DNA of 64,000 nucleotides from Sphingosinicella microcystinivorans. GTDB lineage: Bacteria; Pseudomonadota; Alphaproteobacteria; Sphingomonadales; Sphingomonadaceae. Positions 25,408 to 33,882 of the stretch are shown here, one piece after another. The stretch's first letter is position 1, and each line of letters opens with the position of its first letter. The notes under the pieces are model-generated. The model was given only the letters and a program-made list of their open reading frames with translations. It had not been told where the DNA came from and did no database searches. A program made the translations under genes and the position numbers. The stretch covers positions 1-64,000 of the forward strand of contig NZ_RBWX01000009.1 in the NCBI RefSeq assembly GCF_003634215.1. Direction: 5' to 3'.

Positions 25408-27591
25408 TCAGAACTTGCGTGTCACCGTTCCAATGACCTGGCGCCCCGCGCCGTAAGTGCAGCTGGCTACACCCGCACACCGCGCCACGTAGGTCTTGTC
25501 GAAGATATTGGACCCATTGATTGCAAAGCGCCATTCCGGCGTATCGTAGTGGACGATCGCATCGAACAACGTCGCGCTTTCACCCCAGAACACCTGACCT
25601 CCGCTCGGGAAGCCGCCAGCGCTCTTGCTCGTATATCGTCCTCCGATTCCGAAACCGAGCCCGCCGAGCGAACCCTGCTGAATCGTATAATCGACGAAGA
25701 GCGACAATTTATGCTTCGGCGTTGTCGGCAGAACCGCGCCCGCATCGCCAAACAGGCTCTTCTTCACCTCGCTATGATTGTAGCTGTACGATCCATTGAT
25801 CGATAATTGCTCTCGAATACGAGAGACAATTTCCACTTCGCCGCCATAGACTTCGACCTCACCGGATTGGACATTGCCAATCGGCACGCCCGTAGAGCCC
25901 ACTTGAGAGGAAACAAGGTTCTTCTGTTTGATCTGGAAGGCTGCGGCCGTCACAAACAGTTTAACGTCATCTCCCAAACCGCGAGCGTCATACTTGATGC
26001 CGCCTTCAATCTGGCGGCCCGTGGTCGGGTCATAGGGGTCGCCCTGGTCATTTGTCCCGATTGTCGGTTCGAATGATGTGGCATAGCTCAGATAAGGTGC
26101 GATGCCGCTATCGGCGACATAATTGACACCAACGCGGTATGTGAATTTGTCCTGTTTGGTTTCCGCACTCGTGGCAATCGCCTCTATCTTTACCCAATCG
26201 TATCGGCCGCCGGCCGTAAGGTAGAAGTTGCCAAACTGAATTTGATCCTGCGCATAAATGCCGGTCTGTTTCAGCCGCTGATTGTTGAAAGAGAATGGAT
26301 AACCAGGCGTGTAATTGGCCTGAGGCGCGTAGACCGGATCAAACAGATCGATCGTGTTGGCGAAGATGAAACCGAAATCCGCCTTGTTGTAGACATTCCG
26401 GTAATCGACGCCCACCAGCAACTTATGCTCCGCTCCGCCGGTGGCGAAATTCGTGTCGATCCGGTTGTCGGTGGCGAAGCTCGTCACATCTTCGGCGTAG
26501 CTGAAGTTGTATTGCTGCACCGTACGATAATAGCTCGGATCAAGCGGATTTGTCGTGTTGACGAGACCGCCGCCGCCATAGATGCCCGTGGGCGTCCGCT
26601 CCTTGTATTCGCTCCATTTGGTGTTCGAGCTGAATTTCAGGCTTTCGGAAAATTCATGCCGGAAATCCCAGCCGAGCGCGAACTGCCGCCGCTCGTAGAG
26701 GTTGCTCGGATCGCCGAGGTTGACGCTCCGCTTCACCTTGCCGACGGGGTTGTCGAGCAGCGTGCCGTAAACAGGCAGGAAGCCGTTCGTATCGCCGCGG
26801 ACTTCGTCGTACTGATAATAGCCAAGGCCGGTGATCGATGTGTTGTCGCCAAGGCGCCACGTCAGCGTCGGCGCCGCCGTCAAGCGCTTCGCGGATACGT
26901 GATCGCGCTCCGCATCGCGATCCCGGTAAAGCACCGTGAAGCGCGCATCCACCGAATTAGAAACCGGCCCCGTCATCGTGGCGGCGAGCTGCTTGTAATC
27001 GTCTTCGCCGTACTTGGCGCTGATCTCTCCGCCAAAGCTGCTCTGCGCGCGGCGGCTGACCTGATTGTAGATACCGCCGGGAGGGGCATTGCCGTAGAGT
27101 ACCGAGGCCGGTCCCTTCAGCAGGTCGAGCGATTCAAAGGCGTAGAGATCGACACCGACCGAATAGATCGAGGTGGAGATCGGCGCCGCGAGGCCGTCGA
27201 TGTACTGCTTCGGCGTGAAACCACGGACAGTGAAGAAGTCGAAGCGGAGATCGGGGCCGTAATTCTCGCCGAACACGCCGGCCGTGTAGCGCACGGCCTG
27301 CTGCGCATCGATGAAGTTCAGCAGGTCGATCTGGTCGCGCGTCACCACCGAGATCGACTGCGGCGTCTCGATGAGCGGGATGTCGGTCTTGCTCGCCGTC
27401 GCGCTGCCTTCGGGCACATAGTTGCGCGCGGTGACGACGATCATGTCTTCCCCGTCCACCGTCGTGCGGGTGGTTTCGATGGAAGCGCCCGCAGGCGCGG
27501 CCTCCTGCGCCATTGCGGGAAGCGCGGTGAACCCGGTGAGTGCCGCCCCGGCAAGCAGCAGCGTTTTCAGCGTCCGGTCATGAACGGTCAT
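25408..27591 (-). CDS. TonB-dependent siderophore-type receptor
   Basis: A 727-residue outer-membrane receptor. Signal peptide at residues 1-28 (ending LPAMAQEA), TonB-box-like DMIVVTARN near 50, then a plug with TPQSISVVTRDQID and ESLDLLKGPASVLYGNAPPGGIYNQVSRRA, which is the siderophore (FhuA/ferrichrome) subfamily pattern. The barrel ends GTVTRKF with the usual terminal Phe. Family members import ferric siderophores, though siderophore-like receptors can carry peptides. Here it lies between an esterase gene and a string of exported amidohydrolases, and the same strand encodes a PepSY membrane protein. That fits either uptake and breakdown of a peptidic siderophore or scavenging of a peptide-like ligand. 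Confidence 0.92.
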   Translation of the reverse strand: MTVHDRTLKTLLLAGAALTGFTALPAMAQEAAPAGASIETTRTTVDGEDMIVVTARNYVPEGSATASKTDIPLIETPQSISVVTRDQIDLLNFIDAQQAVRYTAGVFGENYGPDLRFDFFTVRGFTPKQYIDGLAAPISTSIYSVGVDLYAFESLDLLKGPASVLYGNAPPGGIYNQVSRRAQSSFGGEISAKYGEDDYKQLAATMTGPVSNSVDARFTVLYRDRDAERDHVSAKRLTAAPTLTWRLGDNTSITGLGYYQYDEVRGDTNGFLPVYGTLLDNPVGKVKRSVNLGDPSNLYERRQFALGWDFRHEFSESLKFSSNTKWSEYKERTPTGIYGGGGLVNTTNPLDPSYYRTVQQYNFSYAEDVTSFATDNRIDTNFATGGAEHKLLVGVDYRNVYNKADFGFIFANTIDLFDPVYAPQANYTPGYPFSFNNQRLKQTGIYAQDQIQFGNFYLTAGGRYDWVKIEAIATSAETKQDKFTYRVGVNYVADSGIAPYLSYATSFEPTIGTNDQGDPYDPTTGRQIEGGIKYDARGLGDDVKLFVTAAAFQIKQKNLVSSQVGSTGVPIGNVQSGEVEVYGGEVEIVSRIREQLSINGSYSYNHSEVKKSLFGDAGAVLPTTPKHKLSLFVDYTIQQGSLGGLGFGIGGRYTSKSAGGFPSGGQVFWGESATLFDAIVHYDTPEWRFAINGSNIFDKTYVARCAGVASCTYGAGRQVIGTVTRKF

Positions 27592-27712
27592 TGCATTCCC
27601 CCTTTTGACGAAATGAAGTTTCGAACCTCATGTTGATTATGAGGCCCAGATTACTCCCGCCGGACCCGAACGGCGTCTCGGCGCAGGGTCTAACTGTATC
27701 GAGATCAGGCCA

Positions 27713-28696
27713 TTATTGCGAGTTATTATCATTATCTATGCAAATCTGCCCCGTCAACCATGTCGAGGCTTCGGCAAGCGCGCGGTCGGCCAGCGGCGAG
27801 ATCGAGACGGCTTCCAGGAAACTGTGGGTGGCGCCCGCGTATTCGCGTAGCGTTACCGGCACACCGGCGGCACGCAGCCGGTCCGCCATCGCCCGGTTTT
27901 CGTCCGCCAGCACATCGCAGACGGCAATGGCGAAGAATGTCGGCGGCAGCCCTTTAACCTCGGCCAAGAGAGGGGAAGCCAGCGGCGCGCCGCGGTCCTG
28001 CGGCCCGCGCAGGTAATTCGTCCAGAACACGCCCATCTCGGCGGTCGTGAGATTGTATTCGGGCCCGTCGTAGCGCTGATAGCTCGGATAGGCCGCCCGC
28101 TGATCGAAAGCGCCGTAGTTCACCAGAATGGCGGAGAGCGGTGCGTCGCCATCTTGAAGCAGCGCGAGATTGGCGGCGACCGAGAGGTTCCCGCCCGCCG
28201 AATCGCCGCCGATCGCGATCCGCTGCGGATCAAGCCCGTGCGCCGCGCCATCGACGCGCAGCCAGCGCACCACCGAGACGATTTCGTCGAGCGCCAGCGG
28301 GAACTTCGCTTCGGGCGAGAGGCTGTAGTCGATGCCCACCACGGCAACGCCCGCCCGCGCCGCATATTCGCGCATCAAGCGGTCATGCGTATCCAGGCTG
28401 AACATCGTCCAGCCGCCGCCGTGGACGTACATCAGCACAGGCAGCATCGCTCGTGCGTCCGGCCGATAGATGCGAACCCTGACATCCAGCGGACCAACTT
28501 TCAGCGTTTCCGTCCCGAACATCGCGGGGCCACCCGCCGCCCACGGCGCGCGCACCTCTTCCGCGATCCGCCGCCGTTCGGCGAGCGGCAGGCGCTCGAA
28601 TTCAGGATAGCGGCCGTAGGCGGCAGCCACCTCGCGCTGGAAACGGCGAATGTCGGGGTCGAGGTCATCGGCGACCCCGGCTGTCGTCTGGTTCAT
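27713..28696 (-). CDS. Alpha/beta hydrolase, hormone-sensitive lipase (HSL) family esterase
   Basis: A 327-residue esterase/lipase. The MYVHGGGWTMF oxyanion motif, the GDSAGGN nucleophile elbow, the CDVLADENRAMADRLRAAGV acid region and the GATHSF catalytic His are all visible and in family order. No signal peptide, so cytoplasmic. It starts 4 bp after the APC permease stop and is therefore in the same transcript. In context it may hydrolyse an ester bond of an imported compound, for example a siderophore or acyl ester. The true substrate cannot be read from sequence. Confidence 0.9.
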   Translation of the reverse strand: MNQTTAGVADDLDPDIRRFQREVAAAYGRYPEFERLPLAERRRIAEEVRAPWAAGGPAMFGTETLKVGPLDVRVRIYRPDARAMLPVLMYVHGGGWTMFSLDTHDRLMREYAARAGVAVVGIDYSLSPEAKFPLALDEIVSVVRWLRVDGAAHGLDPQRIAIGGDSAGGNLSVAANLALLQDGDAPLSAILVNYGAFDQRAAYPSYQRYDGPEYNLTTAEMGVFWTNYLRGPQDRGAPLASPLLAEVKGLPPTFFAIAVCDVLADENRAMADRLRAAGVPVTLREYAGATHSFLEAVSISPLADRALAEASTWLTGQICIDNDNNSQ

Positions 28697-28700
28697 GGAT

Positions 28701-30224
28701 TCAGGCTTCCGAAAGTGCGCGGCGCAGGCGCGAATGGCGCACGCCGTAGAGAAGGTAGAAGGCGATGCCGAAGGCGATGTAGAGGCCGAGAATGGTGGCC
28801 GGCAGCCACTCGCCGACCATCGCCTTGCGGATGATGTCGAGCACCACGGGCGCCATCATAAGTACGCAGAAGACGAGCGCGAGCATCGGCACCACGCCGA
28901 GCCACAGCGTCCCGACGCGGAAGCCGCCGAAGGGCACGCGGAACGGGCGCGGCAGGTCCGGCTGCGTGCTGCGCAGCCAGATGACACTGATCGCCACGGT
29001 GATGAACACGCAGCCCGTGCCGAGGCTGACGAGATCACCCAGCATCGAGATCGGCAGGAACGCCGCGGCGATGCCTGCCGCCAGTGCGACAAACCACGTG
29101 CCCTGGTGCGGCGTGCGGAAACGCGCGTGCACGCGGCTGAAGAGCGGCGGCAGCAGTCCGTCCGTCGACATGGCGTAACACACGCGCGAATGCGCGTAGG
29201 TGTTCACCATCAGCACCGAACAGAGCCCCGTGAGCGCACCCACCTTGATGACGATGCTGAGCACCGGCATCCCGATCGCCGAAACGGCGACCGCGACCGG
29301 ATCGGGCACGTTCAGCATCTTGTAGGAGACGAGGCCGGTCAGCACCGCAGCCACTGCCATGTAAACGACCGTGGCGATGGCGAGCGCGCCGAGAATGCCG
29401 ATCGGAATATCACGTTGCGGCTTCTTCGCCTCCAGCGCGGCGGTCGCCACCGCTTCGAAGCCGAGGTAGGCGAAGAACAGGATCGATGCGCCGCGCAGCA
29501 CACCCGCCCAGCCGTAGGTGAAACCGCCTTCGTTTTCGGGGATGAACGGCTTCCAGTTCGCCGGATCGACATGCGGCAGGCCAAAGGCGATGAAGGCAAG
29601 CAGCACGCCCACTTTCACCGTCACCATCACCGCGTTGATCGTCGCGGACTGGGAGACGCCGCGCACCAGGATGAAGGCGAACAGCAGCACCGCCGCGGTC
29701 GCAACAAGGTTGATGCCGCCGCCGGTCACGAACGCGGTGCCCGCCTCGCCCGCCGCTGGCCGGATGTAAGGCGTCGCCAGAACCGCCGGGATGTGAATGC
29801 CGAAATCGCCGAGCAGGCTGACGAGATAGCCCGAAACACCCACCGCGAGCGCGGACCCGGCAAGCCCGAGTTCAAGCATCAGCATCCAGCCGAGCCCCCA
29901 CGCGAAGGCCTCGCCAAGCGCTGCATAGGCATAGCTGTAGGAGGCGCCGGAGACCGGCAGCGTCGAGGAGAGTTCGGCATAGCAAAGCCCGGTGAACGCG
30001 CAGGCGAGCCCCGCGAACACGAACGACAGCATCACTGCTGGCCCCGCATAATTCGCGGCCGCCGTGCCGGTCATCACGTAAACGCCCGCGCCGATGATGC
30101 ACCCGATGCCGATAAGCACGAGGTGCACGGGGCCGAGCGCACGGTGGAGACCGTGGCGGTCGATATCGCTGCGCACGTCGGCGAGCGGCTTCCGGATCAG
30201 ATATTGGGTCGGCGCGCGCGCCAT
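28701..30224 (-). CDS. APC-superfamily amino acid permease (cationic amino acid transporter type)
   Basis: A 507-residue inner-membrane amino acid transporter with 12-14 hydrophobic helices. The first helix reads HLVLIGIGCIIGAGVYVMTG, whose GAG motif is the substrate-binding break of APC proteins, followed by the conserved GPAVMLSFVFAGLACAFTGLCYAEL. The longer size and two extra C-terminal helices fit the CAT/YfnA branch. It sits between a PaiB-like gene (74-bp gap upstream) and an esterase (4-bp gap), within the - strand arm of the putative D-amino-acid or peptide scavenging locus. It is the obvious candidate for bringing the released amino acids into the cytoplasm. Confidence 0.92.
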   Translation of the reverse strand: MARAPTQYLIRKPLADVRSDIDRHGLHRALGPVHLVLIGIGCIIGAGVYVMTGTAAANYAGPAVMLSFVFAGLACAFTGLCYAELSSTLPVSGASYSYAYAALGEAFAWGLGWMLMLELGLAGSALAVGVSGYLVSLLGDFGIHIPAVLATPYIRPAAGEAGTAFVTGGGINLVATAAVLLFAFILVRGVSQSATINAVMVTVKVGVLLAFIAFGLPHVDPANWKPFIPENEGGFTYGWAGVLRGASILFFAYLGFEAVATAALEAKKPQRDIPIGILGALAIATVVYMAVAAVLTGLVSYKMLNVPDPVAVAVSAIGMPVLSIVIKVGALTGLCSVLMVNTYAHSRVCYAMSTDGLLPPLFSRVHARFRTPHQGTWFVALAAGIAAAFLPISMLGDLVSLGTGCVFITVAISVIWLRSTQPDLPRPFRVPFGGFRVGTLWLGVVPMLALVFCVLMMAPVVLDIIRKAMVGEWLPATILGLYIAFGIAFYLLYGVRHSRLRRALSEA

Positions 30225-30298
30225 AGCCTCAGTCCCCCCAAAGGAGGATGCAGTTTACTGATGCCGCTACGGCCCTGCCCACGCAATCGGGCCGGGCG

Positions 30299-30895
30299 TC
30301 ATTCCTTCCGGGCCTGAGCGCGCATGGTTTCTGCGAGCGCCGGATCGGGATGCCGCGTCACGATTTCATCGAAGGTTTGCGCGCTTTCGTCCTGCCCCAG
30401 CTTGAACGTGGCCTGCTCCGAAAGCACCCGCGCGCGGAAGGCTATGATATGGTCCAGCATCGGCGCTGCACGGGCGCCCATCTCCGCGACCGTCCATGCA
30501 CCGGGCCCGGTCCCTTCGAGGTGCGCCGCCAGCCGCTCGACCGCGCTCGGCGTTTCGTCGGGCACGAACACAACCTCGGTCTCGAAGCGCACGACGGCAT
30601 AATTCCACGTCGGCCCCCACGTCGGATTGGTAACGAGACGCGGCGACACGTAACCCTGCGCGCCCTGAAAAAGGATCGCGGCGTGCGGATCGGCCTGCAG
30701 TGCAGCAACCTGCGGGTTGCGCTTCGCGAAATGCCCGAACAGCGCAACCACACGTCCCTCGTTGTCGCACTCGGCAAGCAGCGGCAGCGGCGTCGAAACG
30801 AAACCGCTTGGCCCGTTCGAGACAACCCACGCCAGCGGATGCGCGGCAATCAATGTCGCGACATCGCCCTTTGCCCGTGGAACGAACACACTCAT
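30299..30895 (-). CDS. PaiB-like FMN-binding split-barrel protein (FMN_bind_2)
   Basis: A 198-residue protein of the PaiB family. The N-terminus MSVFVPRAKGDVATLIAAHPLAWVVSNG and the NPTWGPTWNYAVVRFE segment are characteristic of this FMN-binding split beta-barrel. Bacillus PaiB was described as a negative transcriptional regulator acting with a polyamine acetyltransferase; elsewhere the role is not settled. ATG 30895 overlaps the PepSY gene's stop (ATGA at 30892-30895), so the two are coupled; the frame continues open upstream but only as overlap. Its presence beside an acetylpolyamine-amidohydrolase-like gene cluster is suggestive of amine metabolism, but that link is inference. Confidence 0.85.
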   Translation of the reverse strand: MSVFVPRAKGDVATLIAAHPLAWVVSNGPSGFVSTPLPLLAECDNEGRVVALFGHFAKRNPQVAALQADPHAAILFQGAQGYVSPRLVTNPTWGPTWNYAVVRFETEVVFVPDETPSAVERLAAHLEGTGPGAWTVAEMGARAAPMLDHIIAFRARVLSEQATFKLGQDESAQTFDEIVTRHPDPALAETMRAQARKE

Positions 30896-31959
30896 CGCAC
30901 CCTCATCTTTCGCCGCGCTGCCCAGAGCAGGATGCCGACAATGATCATCGTTACAAGCCAAACGCCGATCGCGGCAACCGCGATGCGCCCGGCCAGCCCG
31001 CCCATCTCGCCCGTGTGGAATGGAAACAGCCCATCCACAAACGCGCGGCTTGGCGCGGCATCGAGCGCGTCGAAGCGCGCGAGAATGCTGCCGTCCACCG
31101 CACTCACGAACACGCGCGTCGCGCCATACGCCCGCCGCGCTTCCTCCGGCTGCGTCACCCGGATCTGCCACACCGGCCCTTCACCCTCCGGCGGATAGAC
31201 CGCCGCGAGCGTCGATCCGGGATAGGCCGCGAGCGCGGTCTCGGCGGCTGCGGCAAGGTCGACGCGCGCTGCCCCCGTCGGCGCATCCGCCGGGGTGGCA
31301 ATCGGCACGGGCTGCACGATGCGCTCCACACCGCCCCCGAAGGTCAGCATCACGCCCGCAGCCACACTTGCGAGCGCGGGGATACCCACGAGGAGGCCGA
31401 GCGTGCGATGCCAGCTGTAATGGCGAACCGCCGCCTGACCCTTGCGTTGCACACGGAGCGTGCGCGCCCACTGGCCGCGTTTCGGCCACGCGATATAGAG
31501 CCCGGAAAGGATGTTCGTGAACAGCAGGATGCCGCTGATCCCGACGATCCAGCTTCCCGTGTCCCCGGCGAGCAGATTGTGGTGGATCCGCACCAGAGGC
31601 CTTGTCCACGACGCCGGCCCCGTGCCATCGCCATCCACGAGGATCTGCCCCGCGCCGTCGATACGCACGCTGCGGTTTGCCTCCGGCACATCGCCCGTGA
31701 TGCTCACGTCATAGCGATCGGGCGCGCCCGCGCCTGTCCAGATCGAGCCCAGCCGCGCGCCCGAACCTTCGGTCAGGTCGGCGACCGTGCGTTCGATCGC
31801 GGCAAGATCAGTCTGCCGATGCGTGCCGGGGATGAACGCATCCCGGATTTCCCAGTGAAAAACGATCAGCACGCCGGTCAGCGCCTGCACCAGCCAGAAT
31901 GCCGCCGCCGCAAGTCCAGCCCAGCGGTGCCAGCGGATCAGATTTGCTTTCAGCGCCAT
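30892..31959 (-). CDS. PepSY-associated transmembrane protein (PiuB/FegB-like)
   Basis: A 355-residue inner-membrane protein with the PepSY_TM layout: a first helix beginning KANLIRWHRWAGLAAAAFWLVQALTG, a periplasmic PepSY domain, HHNLLAGDTGSWIVGISGILLF, RHYSWHRTLGLLVGIPALASVAAG, a second PepSY-like region and a last helix (GRIAVAAIGVWLVTMIIVGILL). Conserved His pairs in the helices suggest heme binding and a ferric-siderophore reductase role, as proposed for several members beside TonB receptors. ATG 31959 is preceded by GGAGAAGGGA and puts the first helix at the right distance; ATG 32046 would add 29 residues without homology. It is the first gene of the - strand arm. Confidence 0.85.
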   Translation of the reverse strand: MALKANLIRWHRWAGLAAAAFWLVQALTGVLIVFHWEIRDAFIPGTHRQTDLAAIERTVADLTEGSGARLGSIWTGAGAPDRYDVSITGDVPEANRSVRIDGAGQILVDGDGTGPASWTRPLVRIHHNLLAGDTGSWIVGISGILLFTNILSGLYIAWPKRGQWARTLRVQRKGQAAVRHYSWHRTLGLLVGIPALASVAAGVMLTFGGGVERIVQPVPIATPADAPTGAARVDLAAAAETALAAYPGSTLAAVYPPEGEGPVWQIRVTQPEEARRAYGATRVFVSAVDGSILARFDALDAAPSRAFVDGLFPFHTGEMGGLAGRIAVAAIGVWLVTMIIVGILLWAARRKMRVR

Positions 31960-32267
31960 TAAGGCCGTCCCTTCTCCGATAGCGGTTTGAAAATCAGTCG
32001 AATGCCGCATCTTCATAAGGCGACCAGAGCGACGGCGCTCGTCCAAACAGGCCAGCGTATTGTCCTATTGCGCCAAGCTGCGCGCCCATTCGCGACCCAC
32101 CGGCCAAACCTTGGGTCGGGTTTGAACAGTGTCGAGATTTATTACAACACTATAATCCCGCAATGTAATTAACCATAACAGGCGTTGAAAAATCTCGATT
32201 GGCACAGTCGTTGCTGTTCATGTGAACAACAAGGCCAATTCATTACTATAGCGTTATGGAGATTGTG
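31960..32267. promoter_or_regulatory. Divergent intergenic region upstream of PepSY and PEP-CTERM genes
   Basis: These 308 bp contain no gene. The right half is AT-rich and holds the sigma-54-type element described separately, plus a perfect 9-bp inverted repeat: TCGAGATTT at 32132-32140 and AAATCTCGA at 32190-32198. The right arm directly touches the -24 element. I see nothing distinctive in the left half (31960-32100). Confidence 0.5.
32199..32214 (+). promoter_or_regulatory. Sigma-54 (RpoN) -24/-12 promoter for the PEP-CTERM gene
   Basis: TTGGCAC at 32199-32205 and TTGC at 32211-32214 match the sigma-54 consensus TGGCACG-N4-TTGC. The invariant GG (32201-32202) and GC (32213-32214) are exactly 10 nt apart. 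Transcription would start near 32226, about 40 nt before the PEP-CTERM start codon. RpoN sites with a PrsK/PrsR system are known upstream of many PEP-CTERM genes. Confidence 0.65.
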
Positions 32268-32960
32268 ATGCGTTCGACGATGACCCGGAGCCTGCTCGGT
32301 TCCGCACTCACCATCGGCCTGCTGGCCGGCGCAACCGCGGCGAGCGCGGCCACTCTGTTCCAGGACAATTTCAACCGCGGCGTCGGCTCTTTTGTCGGCA
32401 ACGGCTGGGTTGAAAACCACACCAGCGAGGTTGATCTCTTCACCCGCGGCTACGGCGATCAGGTGATGCGCCTTAAGGAAAATCCCGCCGGCGAAGTCAC
32501 CGCCACGCAGAACGACATCGACCTCACGGGCTACGAGAACATCGTCCTTTGGTTCGATTACAAGCCCTGGGAAACCGAAGCCGGTGACATTCTCGAAGTC
32601 TACTTCGGCGATCTCGTCTACTCGGTTTCGCTCGACGGCGCGTGGAACTGGACCAATGTCTCGCTCGCGCTCGACGTGAAGGATGTCGCGGGGCTCGACC
32701 TCATCTTCAAGCTGGTCTCCAAAGACAACTCCTACTCTTACTCCGAGTGCACGAAAACCGATCGTTGGGGCCGGTGCACGAAGTGGAAGACGCATTCGTG
32801 GGACGACTACGAGGATTGGGTGAAGATCGACAACGTCCTCATCACCGGCGATCTGATCCCGCCGCCGCCGCCCATCGATACGCCGGAACCGGCCGCGCTG
32901 GCTCTCTTCGGTCTCGGCCTCGCAGGTCTCCGCGCTGCGCGCCGCCGCAAGGCGAAGTAA
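32268..32960 (+). CDS. PEP-CTERM sorting-domain protein, exported
   Basis: A 230-residue exported protein with a signal peptide (ending ATAASAATLFQ), a beta-rich ectodomain (DNFNRGVGSFVGNGWVENH through WVKIDNVLITGD) and a C-terminal tripartite sorting signal: a proline-rich linker, the TPEP motif, a hydrophobic helix (AALALFGLGLAGL) and a basic tail RAARRRKAK. Exosortase EpsH-type enzymes cut such signals and hand the protein to the cell surface or extracellular matrix; no exosortase is in the window. ATG 32268 has GGAG 6-8 nt upstream; ATG 32256 is an alternative. A pair of Cys residues in SECTKTDRWGRCTKW could form a disulfide. A terminator follows. Confidence 0.85.
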   Translation: MRSTMTRSLLGSALTIGLLAGATAASAATLFQDNFNRGVGSFVGNGWVENHTSEVDLFTRGYGDQVMRLKENPAGEVTATQNDIDLTGYENIVLWFDYKPWETEAGDILEVYFGDLVYSVSLDGAWNWTNVSLALDVKDVAGLDLIFKLVSKDNSYSYSECTKTDRWGRCTKWKTHSWDDYEDWVKIDNVLITGDLIPPPPPIDTPEPAALALFGLGLAGLRAARRRKAK

Positions 32961-32984
32961 ACCAGTCGTATACGCTGAAAGAAG

Positions 32985-33015
32985 CGGCGGTCCGAAAGGG
33001 CCGCCGTTTTCTTTT
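32985..33015 (+). terminator. Intrinsic terminator after the PEP-CTERM gene
   Basis: A 9-bp stem (32985-32993 with 32998-33006, one G-U pair) closes a GAAA tetraloop and is followed by a T-rich tract, TTTTCTTTT, at 33007-33015. It lies 25 bp after the stop codon. Confidence 0.85.
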
Positions 33016-33020
33016 GAAGT

Positions 33021-33785
33021 CTAGTGCCGCGCCGCGCGCCGTTCGAGGCCGTAGTCGATGCGGATGCGCACCCATTCACCGACCATCGCCCGTCCCCCGA
33101 TCTGCGGCGGACGCACACGGAACTGCCATGCGGCGGCGAGCACTGAGCGCGCGATGTTCGATCCCTGCGGATACTCGCCGAGCGCCACGCAATCCTCGAC
33201 ACGGAAATCCTGCACCGTGCGGCACGCGATGAGGCCCCACCCCGGCCCGCGCGCCGTCGAAAGATAGCCGGCCAGCTCGTCATCATAAGGTTCGCGGTAC
33301 CACGACGCCGCATAAAGCGGCTCGCCGTTCGGCCCCGTCCCGTCGACACGCTGGCTGTCCCCGGCAAACGTCGGTGCGGGTGGTCCCATCATGGGCCGCG
33401 GCGCGGGCGCCGTCGGCGGCGGGAGGTTTGCGATGTCCGTCGCCGCCATCTCCTCGCGCGACAACTGAATGACCGGCAGTTCGATCGGCACCGGCGGGGG
33501 CTCGATCGGCGTGGGCGGCGCCTTCTGCTCGGGCGGCTGTGCTGCGGCGCTTTGCGTTTCCGGAGCTTCCGCCTCGCTCTCGGGCTCCTCGTCCCGGATC
33601 ATGTCGAGCCGGAACACCGCCATCGGCACCACCTTTTCGGTGATCGACGGCGCCAGCGTCAGCAGCAGCAGCGCCAGAAGACCTTCGACAAAGAGCGCGA
33701 ACAGGATGCCCGCGCCGCGCCGCCTCAGCCCCTCGCGAAGGCGCGCGGGCAGAGAACGCAGGAAAGGGCCGACCGACTGGAACAC
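33021..33785 (-). CDS. TonB-like energy-transducer-type protein
   Basis: A 254-residue protein with one N-terminal membrane anchor (GAGILFALFVEGLLALLLLTLAP, about residues 24-46), a Pro/Glu-rich periplasmic linker (PEQKAPPTPIEPPPVPIELP), and a C-terminal domain ending SVLAAAWQFRVRPPQIGGRAMVGEWVRIRIDYG that resembles the TonB C-terminal fold. It looks like a divergent TonB family member rather than canonical TonB; no exbB/exbD genes are adjacent. The start is GTG 33785; a 6-bp GC hairpin (33795-33800 with 33805-33810) overlaps its ribosome-binding region. Confidence 0.7.
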   Translation of the reverse strand: MFQSVGPFLRSLPARLREGLRRRGAGILFALFVEGLLALLLLTLAPSITEKVVPMAVFRLDMIRDEEPESEAEAPETQSAAAQPPEQKAPPTPIEPPPVPIELPVIQLSREEMAATDIANLPPPTAPAPRPMMGPPAPTFAGDSQRVDGTGPNGEPLYAASWYREPYDDELAGYLSTARGPGWGLIACRTVQDFRVEDCVALGEYPQGSNIARSVLAAAWQFRVRPPQIGGRAMVGEWVRIRIDYGLERRAARH

Positions 33786-33882
33786 GCGAGCAATCCCGGC
33801 AAAAGCCGGGCAGCTACGACCCGGACGCGAGCCAGCGATAGGGCGGCTCAGCGTTCAAAACAAGGCGTTCCAGGCGCGGGCG

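Noticed and set aside
33795-33810. CCCGGC-AAAA-GCCGGG hairpin as terminator of pirin
   Set aside because: No T-tract on the - strand, and it overlaps the ribosome-binding region of the next gene; left only as a possible translational element.
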